A stretch of 42,524 nucleotides of DNA from Candidatus Saelkia tenebricola (GCA_030765145.1 JAVCDA010000057.1:1-42524); one strand, 5' to 3'; positions 7,557-15,355 are shown, counted from the stretch's first letter. Made by a program: numbers and translations. The notes: generated by a model not told the origin, from the sequence alone.

Positions 7557-8781
7557 GAAGAAAACAGCTAGCATACTTGTAATTAATTGCGGAAGTTCAT
7601 CCTTAAAGTATAAGATAATAAGGATGCCGGATGGCGATGAATTAGTCTGGGGAGAGGCTGAAAGGGTGGGCATCAAGACGCAAAGCGCTTCTATTGTTAC
7701 GCATTCAGTCCTTGGTAAAAAGAGAATGATTGAGGCGTCACTTCTGGATCATTCGGCTGCGCTTAAGAAAGTGCTTGAGTTGATAGCTGATGATTCAAAG
7801 AAAAATAAAGATATAAAGTTCGATATTTTTGCTCATCGATATGTCCACCCGGGAATGTTTTTTACTCGGCCTACGAAGGTCAATCAAGCCGTTTTAACAA
7901 AACTGAAAGAAACATTGCCACTCGCAGCTATCCATAATCCAATAGTCTACAAATTGCTTGAATTTTGTCATCATGAGTATTCTTCTATAAATCAATTTGT
8001 TGTATTTGATACGACGTTTCATAAAACTATTCCTCCCGAGTTTGCTGTTTATGCTCTTCCTCTTAAAGTTATTAAGAAATACGGTATCAGAAAGATTGGT
8101 TTTCACGGCATATCTCATCGATATGTAATGGAAGAGGTTTGCAAGTTTCTTAATAGAGCTCGATCTACGCAAAAAATAATAAGCTGTCATTTGGGTACAG
8201 GCGGATCGAGCGTTTGCGCAATAAGCGACGGGAGATCTGTAAATACTTCAATGGGATTTACACCGCTTGAAGGATTGATGATGAATACCCGCTCAGGTGA
8301 TATCGATCCCGGAGTGATATTTTATATAATGTTTAAAGAACGTTTTTCTCCGGAAGAGACTGAGAATATCTTGAATAATAAAAGCGGTATTCTTGGGGTA
8401 TTTAATACATCATCGGATCTAAGAGATGTTATTAAGGATATAACTACAAATAAAAAAGCAAAAATGGCATTTGACATGTATGTACGCAGGGTAAGGGCAT
8501 ATATAAGTTTTTATTCTCTTATATTGAAGAAACCGGATATTTTGATATTTACAGATTCGCTTGGAGTGGGATCGCCCATATTGCGACAAAGCATTTGTAA
8601 GAATATGGGATTTTTAAGTCTAAGTATAGACGAAGATAAAAATGTCGAATATGGCAACGGTATAAGCGATATATCAGTGTCTAAATCTGAAACGAAAATT
8701 CTTGTGATTCCTACGAATGAAGAGATTATGATTGCAAGAGAAGCTTATAAGGAGTTGATAAAAAATGATACTGGTTATTGA
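7546..8781 (+). CDS. Acetate kinase homologue with altered nucleotide-site motifs
   Basis: 411 aa, the normal AckA length. Conserved elements include ILVINCGSSSLKYK at the N-terminus, HNP, VFDTTFHKTIPPEFAVYALP, KIGFHGISHRYV, SMGFTPLEGLMMNTRSGDID and the C-terminal IPTNEEIMIARE that carries the metal-binding Glu. Two differences stand out. HLGNG is HLGTGGSS, with the active-site Asn changed to Thr. The adenosine-site loop, usually GGIGENS, is DSLGVGS. It may use another acyl group or phosphoryl donor. No phosphotransacetylase gene is nearby. The GTG start has GGAG five bases upstream and overlaps the M20 gene's stop, indicating coupling. Confidence 0.82.
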   Translation: MKFKKKTASILVINCGSSSLKYKIIRMPDGDELVWGEAERVGIKTQSASIVTHSVLGKKRMIEASLLDHSAALKKVLELIADDSKKNKDIKFDIFAHRYVHPGMFFTRPTKVNQAVLTKLKETLPLAAIHNPIVYKLLEFCHHEYSSINQFVVFDTTFHKTIPPEFAVYALPLKVIKKYGIRKIGFHGISHRYVMEEVCKFLNRARSTQKIISCHLGTGGSSVCAISDGRSVNTSMGFTPLEGLMMNTRSGDIDPGVIFYIMFKERFSPEETENILNNKSGILGVFNTSSDLRDVIKDITTNKKAKMAFDMYVRRVRAYISFYSLILKKPDILIFTDSLGVGSPILRQSICKNMGFLSLSIDEDKNVEYGNGISDISVSKSETKILVIPTNEEIMIAREAYKELIKNDTGY

Positions 8782-9838
8782 TTATAATCTAAAAGATATA
8801 AAAGTATGGGCTTTTAAAGAAAAGTGCGATGAACTGTTCGCATCTCGCTGTATTCAAAATGTCGATGAGATAAAAGATGACGAAGCCCTCAAGAAGATCA
8901 TTCGTATTATTACCGGTAAAGAAAAGATTAAAGCTATCTCATTCAGAATATTATTCGGAGGAAATTATTTTAATAAGCCAACGCTTGTTGACGTAAAGTT
9001 TTTTTCACACTTTGAAAATTTAACGGATTCTTTCCCTTTTTATGTGCCGTTAATGTTGGAGATGTTGAAAAGATTCCAGAAAATATTCAAAAACACGCCT
9101 CTTATAGCTTTTTTCGAAACTTCATTTTTTTTGAAATTGCCTGATGAGGAGAAATATTATGCCCTGCCGTTTGATTATCATCAGAATAATAAAATAAAGA
9201 AATGGGGATTTCACGGTATATTTCATGAAGCAAATGTAAATATCTTCCCCAAAGTCGACAAAAATATATCTATAGTATTTGATAAGCAAACCACAGTATG
9301 CGCTGCTTGTAATAATAAGCCTCTTTCTGTGAGTTTGGGATATACGTCACTGGAAGGTGTTATGTCCAGAACTAGTTGTGGACATTTGGATCCAGGCATA
9401 ATATTTTACCTTATGAATGTTCATAAGTTCTCTATCTACGAAATTGATGAAATGCTGAAGAATAAAAGCGGCTTTGTGGGGCTTACGGGCTATGATATCG
9501 AATTAAAAGATATGCTGAAACTGCGTGGCAAGGATGCTAAGGTTGATCTTGCATTTGACGTTTATCTGGCTCAGATACTGAAATATATAGGCAATGGGAT
9601 ATCAGTTATGGGAGGGTTGAATAATATTGTTTTTGCCGGTAACAACGCGGGCGTATTTATTCCGATAATTCATGACGTTATCAAAAAGATATCATTTTTA
9701 GGAATAAATACTATAAGTTTGCCATGGTCTGAAGATAAAGAAATAATTGATATTACTTCTGTGGAGTCTAAAATTAAAGTATATATTAATAAAATGGATC
9801 TTGCCAAAGTTATCTTTCACAAGAGCGAGCTTTTTTAA
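8765..9838 (+). CDS. Degenerate acetate-kinase homologue (likely pseudoenzyme)
   Basis: 357 aa, about 50 shorter than AckA. It aligns through FETSFF (AckA has FDTAFH), KWGFHGIFHEA, SLGYTSLEGVMSRTSCGHLDPGIIF, LKNKSGFVGLTG and VFAGNNAG. The N-terminal NCGSSSLK phosphate loop is replaced by IDYNLKDIKVW, the catalytic Arg in TRSGD is replaced (TSCGH), and the C-terminal PTNEE metal motif is absent. It probably cannot catalyse kinase chemistry. It may partner the upstream active-type copy, since AckA is a homodimer. The ATG has AAGGAG ten bases upstream, and the gene overlaps the upstream gene by 17 bp. The intact long frame argues for selection, not decay. Confidence 0.78.
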   Translation: MILVIDYNLKDIKVWAFKEKCDELFASRCIQNVDEIKDDEALKKIIRIITGKEKIKAISFRILFGGNYFNKPTLVDVKFFSHFENLTDSFPFYVPLMLEMLKRFQKIFKNTPLIAFFETSFFLKLPDEEKYYALPFDYHQNNKIKKWGFHGIFHEANVNIFPKVDKNISIVFDKQTTVCAACNNKPLSVSLGYTSLEGVMSRTSCGHLDPGIIFYLMNVHKFSIYEIDEMLKNKSGFVGLTGYDIELKDMLKLRGKDAKVDLAFDVYLAQILKYIGNGISVMGGLNNIVFAGNNAGVFIPIIHDVIKKISFLGINTISLPWSEDKEIIDITSVESKIKVYINKMDLAKVIFHKSELF

Positions 9839-9879
9839 ACCCCCCAATGATTTAAAGAGTATAAAAGCCAGATAAGATA

Positions 9880-10125
9880 ATGTCTGAGTCAAGAGAGATT
9901 GACGAGAAAATCGATTTTACTAATCCAGGAGTAGGAGTTATTGTTAAACTTCCTGTGAATGAAGTCATAAAATCCGAAGAAGAGCTCGAGTAAGAGATCA
10001 ATAAGTATTAGTTTGGATATAATCTTGTAAGTTATAGTCGCATTAAGGAAGTTGCCCGTTTACGTGAAGTAATTGTGGATTATTTTTATGAATCAAATCA
10101 GTTTATGTCTACTGAAGTTTTGTGA
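9880..10125 (+). pseudogene. Decayed small gene with two in-frame stops
   Basis: From ATG 9880 the frame reads 37 codons (MSESREIDEKIDF, then PGVGVIVKLPVNEVI) to TAA at 9991. The same frame then continues with EINKY, a TAG, and a protein-like stretch FGYNLVSYSRIKEVARLREV to TGA at 10125. One frame of 82 codons with two stops suggests a broken gene. The first 37 codons could alternatively be a real small acidic peptide. The family is not recognised. Nothing else is supported between 9839 and 10253. Confidence 0.4.
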
Positions 10126-10253
10126 AGGAAATATTTTTTAGCTTTTACTTATGCTGCGTGTAGAGCCAGTTAATATTTCCTTTATCTGTGTCGAAATATA
10201 TTGTTTCTAGTTTGATAAGATAGTTTTTAAATAAGAATTAAGGATAGAAAATA

Positions 10254-10286
10254 AAACAGGCTCAACAAGAAATGTTGAGCCTGTTT
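10254..10286 (-). terminator. Strong intrinsic terminator of the cold-shock gene
   Basis: A perfect 14-bp stem (10254-10267 with 10273-10286) surrounds a five-base loop. On the minus strand it is followed by TTTTATTTTC. It lies just past the stop codon of the minus-strand cold-shock gene. Confidence 0.9.
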
Positions 10287-10292
10287 CGTAGG

Positions 10293-10490
10293 TTATATTG
10301 TTACTACATTAATGGCATGTTCACCTTTAGGCCCTTGTCCAATTTCAAACTCTACCTGCTGGCCTTCTTCTAGAGTAGCGTAACCTGAGCTCTGAATTGC
10401 GCTATGATGTACAAATACATCTTTGCCCGATTCAGGAGTAATAAATCCATAACCTTTTTCATTACTGAACCACTTTACTGTTCCTTTCAT
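10293..10490 (-). CDS. csp: Cold-shock protein (CspA family)
   Basis: 65 aa, a single cold-shock OB-fold. It has the RNA-binding motifs [17 protein letters not shown] (RNP1) and VFVHHSAI (RNP2). It is a single-stranded nucleic-acid chaperone. Minus-strand AAGGAGG lies ten bases before the ATG. The 5' flank of about 130 bp (10491-10620) contains a small inverted repeat, GGGAA facing TTCCC, and could be a long leader as in other csp genes. It is monocistronic with a strong terminator. Confidence 0.95.
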   Translation of the reverse strand: MKGTVKWFSNEKGYGFITPESGKDVFVHHSAIQSSGYATLEEGQQVEFEIGQGPKGEHAINVVTI

Positions 10491-10643
10491 ACTGGTAAAA
10501 CCTCCTTTTTAAAAATTGCAGCAAATATCACAGGGAATTCAATTTCCCCTTTTCACCGCAACTGCTAACCTACATTATTTCTTATAGTTAGTCAACTGAA
10601 TTAATATAACTATTTGTTTTTTTAAAATACCTGTATATTCTTT

Positions 10644-10673
10644 TTGACCTGTCTTTGTCTGTGGTAGTAATAT
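10644..10673 (+). promoter_or_regulatory. Probable promoter of the PAS gene
   Basis: TTGACC (10644-10649) and TAATAT (10668-10673) are separated by 18 bp, and GAGGAGG follows before the ATG at 10710. Confidence 0.45.
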
Positions 10674-10709
10674 GAGGTTATACGTGCTAATAATATTGAG
10701 GAGGTAGAA

Positions 10710-11171
10710 ATGGAAGATAAAACAAAAGAAGAGATAGAAGTTCTACAAAAACGTATTGTGAAACTTGAAAAAACAGTATGTGAAGATAAAAGAGTAATAG
10801 AAGCATTGCGAGAATCACAGCTTCAGTTGATGAATATACTCGTGTCTATCGGTGATTTAGTTATGATCTTAGACGAAGAAGGAAGATTTACCTTCTACCA
10901 TGCTTTAGAGACTTCAGATTTATATTTACCACCTGAAGAATTTATAGGTAAAAAGTGCTCTGAAGTCATGCCGCTTGTATTGACTTCTCTAGTAGAAGAA
11001 GCTATTCAAAAAAATAAAGAAGGGGAGGTAATTGAATGTGAATACCCTCTTGATTTTAGAGGAGAAATCAGATGGTATTCTGCAAAGCTGTCTCCGATGC
11101 TGGTTAATGATCACTATGCCGGTTCGGTTGCAGTAATACGTAATATCACAAAGCACAAAGTAAAAGAATAG
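10710..11171 (+). CDS. Stand-alone PAS-domain protein
   Basis: 153 aa. The N-terminal ~45 residues form a coiled coil (EIEVLQKRIVKLEKTV). A PAS fold follows: LVSIGDLVMILDEEGRFTFY, FIGKKCSEVMP, EYPLDFRGEIRWYSAKLSPM and AVIRNITKHK. No output domain (kinase, GGDEF or HTH) is present, so it must act by binding a partner or ligand. GAGGAGG lies upstream of the ATG. The release-factor-like gene starts three bases after its stop, so the two probably share a transcript. Confidence 0.85.
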   Translation: MEDKTKEEIEVLQKRIVKLEKTVCEDKRVIEALRESQLQLMNILVSIGDLVMILDEEGRFTFYHALETSDLYLPPEEFIGKKCSEVMPLVLTSLVEEAIQKNKEGEVIECEYPLDFRGEIRWYSAKLSPMLVNDHYAGSVAVIRNITKHKVKE

Positions 11172-11173
11172 TA

Positions 11174-11602
11174 ATGCAGCATGATATAAGTAGATCTAAG
11201 AAAACATCGTTAGAAAAAAAGATGCAGAGTTTGGGGGTTTATGATGATGATATCGAGGAAAAGTTTATCCGTTCCAGCGGTAAAGGAGGTCAAAAAGTAA
11301 ATAAGTCCTCAACTTGTGTTTATCTGAGGCATATTCCCAGCGGTGTCGAAGTAAAATGCCAAAAAGAGCGCTCTCAGGTTTTAAACAGATTTTTAGCCAG
11401 AAGGATTCTTGTAAATAAAATAGAGGAGATTGTTCTAGGGGAATTGTCAGAACAGAAGAAAAAGGCAGAAAAAATAAAACGTCAGAAACGTAAGCGTTCA
11501 AAAAGAGCAAAAGAAAAAATACTTCGCGATAAAGCCCAAAGGTCTCAAAAGAAAAGCCAGCGTTCGTATAAGCCTGGGATAGATGAGCTCAATTCAGAAT
11601 AA
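11174..11602 (+). CDS. GGQ-domain release-factor-like protein (ribosome rescue)
   Basis: 142 aa. The catalytic peptidyl-tRNA hydrolysis motif of class I release factors is present: FIRSSGKGGQKVNKSSTCVY, with GGQ at about 36-38. Then come HIPSGVEVKCQKERSQ and a very basic C-terminal tail (KKKAEKIKRQKRKRSKRAKE). There is no codon-recognition domain, so it resembles ArfB/YaeJ or the C12orf65-like family that rescues stalled ribosomes, with the basic tail probing the empty mRNA channel. The exact subfamily is uncertain. It lies directly after the PAS gene, on the same strand. Confidence 0.87.
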   Translation: MQHDISRSKKTSLEKKMQSLGVYDDDIEEKFIRSSGKGGQKVNKSSTCVYLRHIPSGVEVKCQKERSQVLNRFLARRILVNKIEEIVLGELSEQKKKAEKIKRQKRKRSKRAKEKILRDKAQRSQKKSQRSYKPGIDELNSE

Positions 11603-11696
11603 TTAAAAACGACAAAGAGAATGTTTGTAGATACAAGTATTTGTGAGAATTAACCGATTATGTTTTTTCATTGTTTTCGGTTATAAATGATGTATT

Positions 11697-12851
11697 ATGT
11701 TTTCGGAAATAAAGCCGAGATTTAAAAACATGTTTAAAACCAAATATCAAAACTGTTGTAAGCTATTTTTAGTCATTGGTTTTGTTTATTTATTTTTAGT
11801 AAGCATTGGTCTTATGAGTACAGCTTTCAAAGGATTTGGTTCGGAGTTTGCTGAAAATTTAATTCAAACTACATCCAACCCCTTCATAGGATTGTTTATA
11901 GGTATTTTAGCAACAAGTATTGTGCAAAGCTCCTCAACCACAACTTCCATTATTATCGGTATGGTAGGCGGCGGTGTTATTACTATGACTAATGCTATTC
12001 CAATCATTATGGGTGCCAATATAGGTACTACGGTAACAGGTATACTGGTATCATTGGGGCATATCGGGCGTCGTGAAGAATTTAGAAGAGCTGTAAGCGG
12101 GGGAACACTGGATGGATTTTTTAAAATTATGTGTGTTTGTATTCTATTTCCTATAGAACTTGCTACGGGTGTATTAGGTAAAATGGCTGTTTGGATAAGC
12201 AGTATGTTCGTCAATATTGGAGGTATTAAGTTTACAAGTCCAATCAAACTGGCTACAAAACCTTTGATTCGTTTCATGCAAAGTATGATTATGAAAGTAG
12301 AGTTTCTTCAGAATATAGTCAATGTGGTTCTGTTGATCGTGTCGTTAGTCTTCTTGTTTTGCTCATTGTATTTTATAGTGAAAATCATGAGATCTCTGGT
12401 AGTGAAAAGAGCAGAAATTATTCTTAACAATGTTATCGGAAAATATGGTATTTTGGCTATTTTTGTTTCGCTTTTGTTTACTGCAGTAATCCAGAGCAGT
12501 TCTATAACAGTTGCTTTAATGATTCCTCTTATTGCTGCAGGGATTTTAACTGTTGAAACGATGTATCCTATTGTAATGGGGGCTAATATCGGCACTACGG
12601 TTACAGCGATTTTAGCTTCGTTTGCAACAGGTAATATTGCTGCTGTTACAACTGCTTTTGTGCATTTTCTGTTTAATACAGTAGGCTTATTAATTATTTA
12701 TCCTTTGAAACCTTTAAGGAGAATTCCTGTGTTCTTGGCTAAGAATTTGGGTAATCTGGCTTTTAAAAAACGAAGGTATGCAATAATATATACGCTAATT
12801 GTATTTTTTATAATACCGGTGATGTTTATTTTGATTTCGCAATTATTTTAA
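11697..12851 (+). CDS. Na+/phosphate cotransporter (NptA/PNaS family)
   Basis: 384 aa, multi-pass inner-membrane protein. It contains the two inverted-repeat signature segments of this family: SIVQSSSTTTSIIIGMVG with IIMGANIGTTVTGILVS, and AVIQSSSITVALMIPLI with IVMGANIGTTVTAILAS. The QSSS motifs form the phosphate/Na+ site. The PhoU region that is often fused at the C-terminus is absent here and is encoded by the next gene. The ATG lacks a clear Shine-Dalgarno. A 6-bp inverted repeat (AACCGA 11652-11657, TCGGTT 11677-11682) lies upstream. Confidence 0.92.
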   Translation: MFSEIKPRFKNMFKTKYQNCCKLFLVIGFVYLFLVSIGLMSTAFKGFGSEFAENLIQTTSNPFIGLFIGILATSIVQSSSTTTSIIIGMVGGGVITMTNAIPIIMGANIGTTVTGILVSLGHIGRREEFRRAVSGGTLDGFFKIMCVCILFPIELATGVLGKMAVWISSMFVNIGGIKFTSPIKLATKPLIRFMQSMIMKVEFLQNIVNVVLLIVSLVFLFCSLYFIVKIMRSLVVKRAEIILNNVIGKYGILAIFVSLLFTAVIQSSSITVALMIPLIAAGILTVETMYPIVMGANIGTTVTAILASFATGNIAAVTTAFVHFLFNTVGLLIIYPLKPLRRIPVFLAKNLGNLAFKKRRYAIIYTLIVFFIIPVMFILISQLF

Positions 12852-12865
12852 TAAGGAGGTGTGTG

Positions 12866-13531
12866 ATGTTTAGAAATATATTGCATTTCTGGAAAGGAAA
12901 GGATTTTCTAAATCAGGTATTGGAAGATTTTAAAAGCATGCTTAATGATACTGAGGAAATGTTCTCTTCTGTATGTAAGAAGCTTGTTTACAATGAAGAA
13001 GAGCCAAGCTTAAAAGACAGAATATATAGTATCGATAGGGAAGTAAATGAATCAGAAAGGGATATTCGAAAAAGAATTGTTGAGCATCTAAGTTTTCAAC
13101 CGTCGGTAGATGTTTCGACATCGTTACTTTTGATGAGTGTGGTAAAAGATGCCGAAAGATTAGGAGATTATTCTAAAAATCTTTTTGAAGTAAGCAAATT
13201 TTTAGACAAGCCGATAGATGCTCAGCAGTATAGAGGATTATTTGGTAACATTGATCAAGAAATATTAGAATTGTTTAAACAGACTAAAAAAGCATTTATT
13301 GATTCAGATGAAGATAAAGCAGCTAAATCCTGGGTATATAAAAGAGAGATTTCAAAAAAGTGCGAAGAAATTTTTGAAAAATTGGCAAAAAGCAATATAA
13401 GTGTAAATGAAGCAGTTTGTTTTACTCTCATGGCAAGATATTATAAGCGCTTAGCGGCACATCTCACAAATATAGCCACTTCTGTTATTTTGCCATTAAC
13501 GGATTTAGATTATTTCGATGAGAAAAGGTAA
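12866..13531 (+). CDS. PhoU-like domain protein
   Basis: 221 aa, all-helical, with two repeats typical of PhoU: LKDRIYSIDREVNESERDIR with LLLMSVVKDAERLGDYSKNL, and KREISKKCEEIFEKL with FTLMARYYKRLAAHLTNIA. These E(x)D and RxxAH positions bind metal clusters in PhoU proteins. It sits 14 bp after the Na+/phosphate transporter with AAGGAGG upstream, so it is the detached regulatory half of that transporter. A GTG three bases earlier is an alternative start. Confidence 0.9.
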   Translation: MFRNILHFWKGKDFLNQVLEDFKSMLNDTEEMFSSVCKKLVYNEEEPSLKDRIYSIDREVNESERDIRKRIVEHLSFQPSVDVSTSLLLMSVVKDAERLGDYSKNLFEVSKFLDKPIDAQQYRGLFGNIDQEILELFKQTKKAFIDSDEDKAAKSWVYKREISKKCEEIFEKLAKSNISVNEAVCFTLMARYYKRLAAHLTNIATSVILPLTDLDYFDEKR

Positions 13532-13552
13532 TAAATTATTCTCAGTTGAATT

Positions 13553-13577
13553 TTAACAGATGCGTCTTAGCTGTTAA
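13553..13577. terminator. Weak hairpin between convergent genes
   Basis: TTAACAG (13553-13559) pairs with CTGTTAA (13571-13577) around an 11-base loop, between the PhoU-like gene and the convergent HAMP gene, overlapping the latter's stop. There is no strong T-tract on either side. Confidence 0.3.
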
Positions 13578-14002
13578 TCTGTCTTAATTTTATCTAGAAG
13601 CTTGTTTACGTTGTCTACTAATGGTGAAAATTTATCGTTTTTCCTGAGGATTATAGGTCCTCTGCCTTTTCCTTCGAGATGGTCATTTAATTCTCTTACT
13701 ATTCTGTCGAAAGGTCCTACGATAGAATGTGTCATTTTGTGGGCGATAACCAATATAGCAAATATAACAATCGGTGCAGCGATAGATAATATGACGGTTA
13801 CTCGTCTTGCAGCGGGCAGAATGTTGTATGCAATAGTTTCAGGTATTCCAACTTCCATTGCAGTAATTCCGAAGATCAGGTAATACATGCAGATGGCTGC
13901 AATAATCATTGGTAATAAAGCAGATAGAGCTATGAGCAGAAAAATCTGTTTGTGGAGATTGTTGGCAAATAGTTTTTTTCTTCGGTTTCTTGGATCATTC
14001 AT
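13574..14002 (-). CDS. Two-helix membrane protein with HAMP domain
   Basis: 142 aa. Two transmembrane segments (IFLLIALSALLPMIIAAICM and RVTVILSIAAPIVIFAILVI) are followed by a HAMP-like linker: SIVGPFDRIVRELNDHLEGK, IILRKNDKFSPLVDNVNKLL. No kinase, methyl-accepting or cyclase output domain follows, so it is a HAMP-only protein. Its ATG overlaps the upstream DUF3047 gene's stop by 8 bp, which implies coupled translation and a shared role, probably envelope sensing or assembly. Function inferred only. Confidence 0.8.
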   Translation of the reverse strand: MNDPRNRRKKLFANNLHKQIFLLIALSALLPMIIAAICMYYLIFGITAMEVGIPETIAYNILPAARRVTVILSIAAPIVIFAILVIAHKMTHSIVGPFDRIVRELNDHLEGKGRGPIILRKNDKFSPLVDNVNKLLDKIKTD

Positions 14003-14672
14003 TTTTATACCCCACTTTGATTTCGGTATATAATGCTTCGGCTGTGGAAAGAGTATTGTCAGAATCTGTCATTAATGCTATAGCTCCGACATGAGGTGGC
14101 TTTTTTCCGAAGACATCTATATAATCCGTGTGTATGTTTCTTTCTTCGTATACCCAGGTGTTTATATTTGTTTTTCCCGATTCAACAACTATAATTTTTA
14201 TGTTTTCCATATAGGGACTTGTCATTGTTGTTCCTTTTGATAAGTTCTCATCCCAAACATATTCAATGCATTTAGTGTTTTTAAAAAACATAGAAGGGAA
14301 AATAACATATACTCTTGCAGGATAGTCATCTTTTTCTACCCAGCCCCCCTCTGCGTTTTCAGCTTTGCTTTTATCAGGGAATTGTGTTACTTTCCACTTC
14401 CAGCTTATCATGGGTAATTCTTTAGGATTAAATCGCAGCCTGTAAAATAGCCCCGAACAGGACTTTGTGCTCGCTGCAGCAAGGTATCCTCCTTCTTGAA
14501 TGGGCTCGACGCTGTAGAGTACTTTATTTTTAAATATTTTCTCTTTCCATTCTTTTAGGGCATTTTCTTTGTCAAATCTGAATAGCTTAGGAATATCTTC
14601 GCTGCGACTGTTATGAATAAACAGTATGAACATCGATAATACCGCAACAAGGACCGTCTTAAATTTCTGCAT
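13995..14672 (-). CDS. DUF3047 exported protein
   Basis: 225 aa. A signal peptide (TVLVAVLSMFILFIHNSRS) is followed by the DUF3047 pattern: SWKWKVTQFPDKSKAEN, KDDYPARVYVIFP, CIEYVWDENL, VVESGKTNINTWVYEERNIH, DYIDVFGKKPPHVGAIALM and DSDNTLSTAEALYTEI. It is predicted to be periplasmic or surface-exposed and beta-rich. The biochemical role of the family is unknown to me. It is the first gene of a two-gene operon with the HAMP membrane protein. Confidence 0.88.
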   Translation of the reverse strand: MQKFKTVLVAVLSMFILFIHNSRSEDIPKLFRFDKENALKEWKEKIFKNKVLYSVEPIQEGGYLAAASTKSCSGLFYRLRFNPKELPMISWKWKVTQFPDKSKAENAEGGWVEKDDYPARVYVIFPSMFFKNTKCIEYVWDENLSKGTTMTSPYMENIKIIVVESGKTNINTWVYEERNIHTDYIDVFGKKPPHVGAIALMTDSDNTLSTAEALYTEIKVGYKNE

Positions 14673-14704
14673 TTAAATTTTACAGTTTTTTAGATAGTCT
14701 TAGT

Positions 14705-14718
14705 TTAACTCTAGTTAA
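14705..14718. promoter_or_regulatory. 14-bp palindrome in a divergent intergenic region
   Basis: TTAACT CT AGTTAA is an inverted repeat with 6-bp arms. It lies between the divergent DUF3047 and deaminase genes and is a plausible operator for either. Confidence 0.35.
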
Positions 14719-14758
14719 GAAAACAGTCAAATGAGTTCTGTATATATATTTACGTTAT

Positions 14759-14767
14759 TGATATAAT
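14759..14767 (+). promoter_or_regulatory. Extended -10 promoter (TGaTATAAT) of the deaminase gene
   Basis: A perfect TATAAT at 14762-14767 is preceded by TG one base upstream, so it is an extended -10. The -35 region is weak. Transcription would start near 14774, giving a very short leader. Confidence 0.6.
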
Positions 14768-14786
14768 AAAATTGCATATAAAAATT

Positions 14787-15266
14787 ATGGTTAAAGCAAT
14801 GGATGAAAAATTTATGAGTCTTGCTATAGAAGAAGCAAGCAGAGGTGTTAAAAATGGTCAAACTCCTTTTGGGGCTTGCATTGTAAGGGGAGAAGAAGTC
14901 ATAGTAAGTGCTCATAATGTGGTTTGGCAGGATGTAGATATAACCGCCCATGCGGAGATTAATGCTATACGGGGTGCATGTAAAAAGTTAGGCATTGTTG
15001 ATTTATCAGGGTATGTGATTTATTCTACCTGTGAGCCTTGTCCGATGTGTTTTTCTGCCTGTCATTGGGCAAAAATTTCCAAAATTGTTTATGGTGTGTG
15101 CATAGAAGATGCTCAAAAATTTGGTTTCTCAGAACTGACTATTTCTAACGATAAGATGGTATCTATTGGTGGTAGTCTGATTGAGATAACTGGGGGCATA
15201 CTGAAAGAGGAGAATCTGGAACTGTTTGGATTATGGTCTGAGCGCAAGGATAAGAAGGTATATTGA
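14787..15266 (+). CDS. guaD: Guanine deaminase-like CDA-fold enzyme
   Basis: 159 aa from ATG 14787. It carries the zinc site of the cytidine-deaminase superfamily: His55-Ala-Glu57 in ITAHAEINAIR, and the CxxC Cys82/Cys85 in YSTCEPCPMCFSACHWA. The ~155-aa length and the C-terminus ending KKVY resemble Bacillus GuaD, in which a C-terminal Tyr completes the neighbouring subunit's site. It would convert guanine to xanthine in purine salvage or catabolism. A tRNA adenosine deaminase (TadA) is less likely given the C-terminus. The start is uncertain: ATG 14787 or 14799, with no clear Shine-Dalgarno. The TTG at 14772 is too close to the promoter. Confidence 0.75.
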   Translation: MVKAMDEKFMSLAIEEASRGVKNGQTPFGACIVRGEEVIVSAHNVVWQDVDITAHAEINAIRGACKKLGIVDLSGYVIYSTCEPCPMCFSACHWAKISKIVYGVCIEDAQKFGFSELTISNDKMVSIGGSLIEITGGILKEENLELFGLWSERKDKKVY

Positions 15267-15289
15267 CTATTCTTGGGGCTTGTGAGGAT

Positions 15290-15318
15290 TTGACAGTTAT
15301 GGTAAAATATACGATATT
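15290..15318 (+). promoter_or_regulatory. Promoter of the glucan phosphorylase run
   Basis: TTGACA (15290-15295) and GATATT (15313-15318) are separated by 17 bp, about 38 bp before the GTG start. Confidence 0.55.
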
Positions 15319-15355
15319 TATGTATCAATTGTAAAATAGAGAAAGGAGATTTAAG

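Noticed and set aside
9991-10060. Stop-codon recoding in the small frame at 9880-10125
   Set aside because: TAA and TAG end many normal genes here, and no recoding hairpin is evident, so decay is simpler.
11652-11682. AACCGA/TCGGTT hairpin as a terminator after the GGQ gene
   Set aside because: The stem is only 6 bp with a 19-base loop and no T-tract following.
11864-12277. 137-codon minus-strand frame inside the Na+/phosphate transporter
   Set aside because: It mirrors a hydrophobic membrane-protein frame and has no independent start signal or motif.
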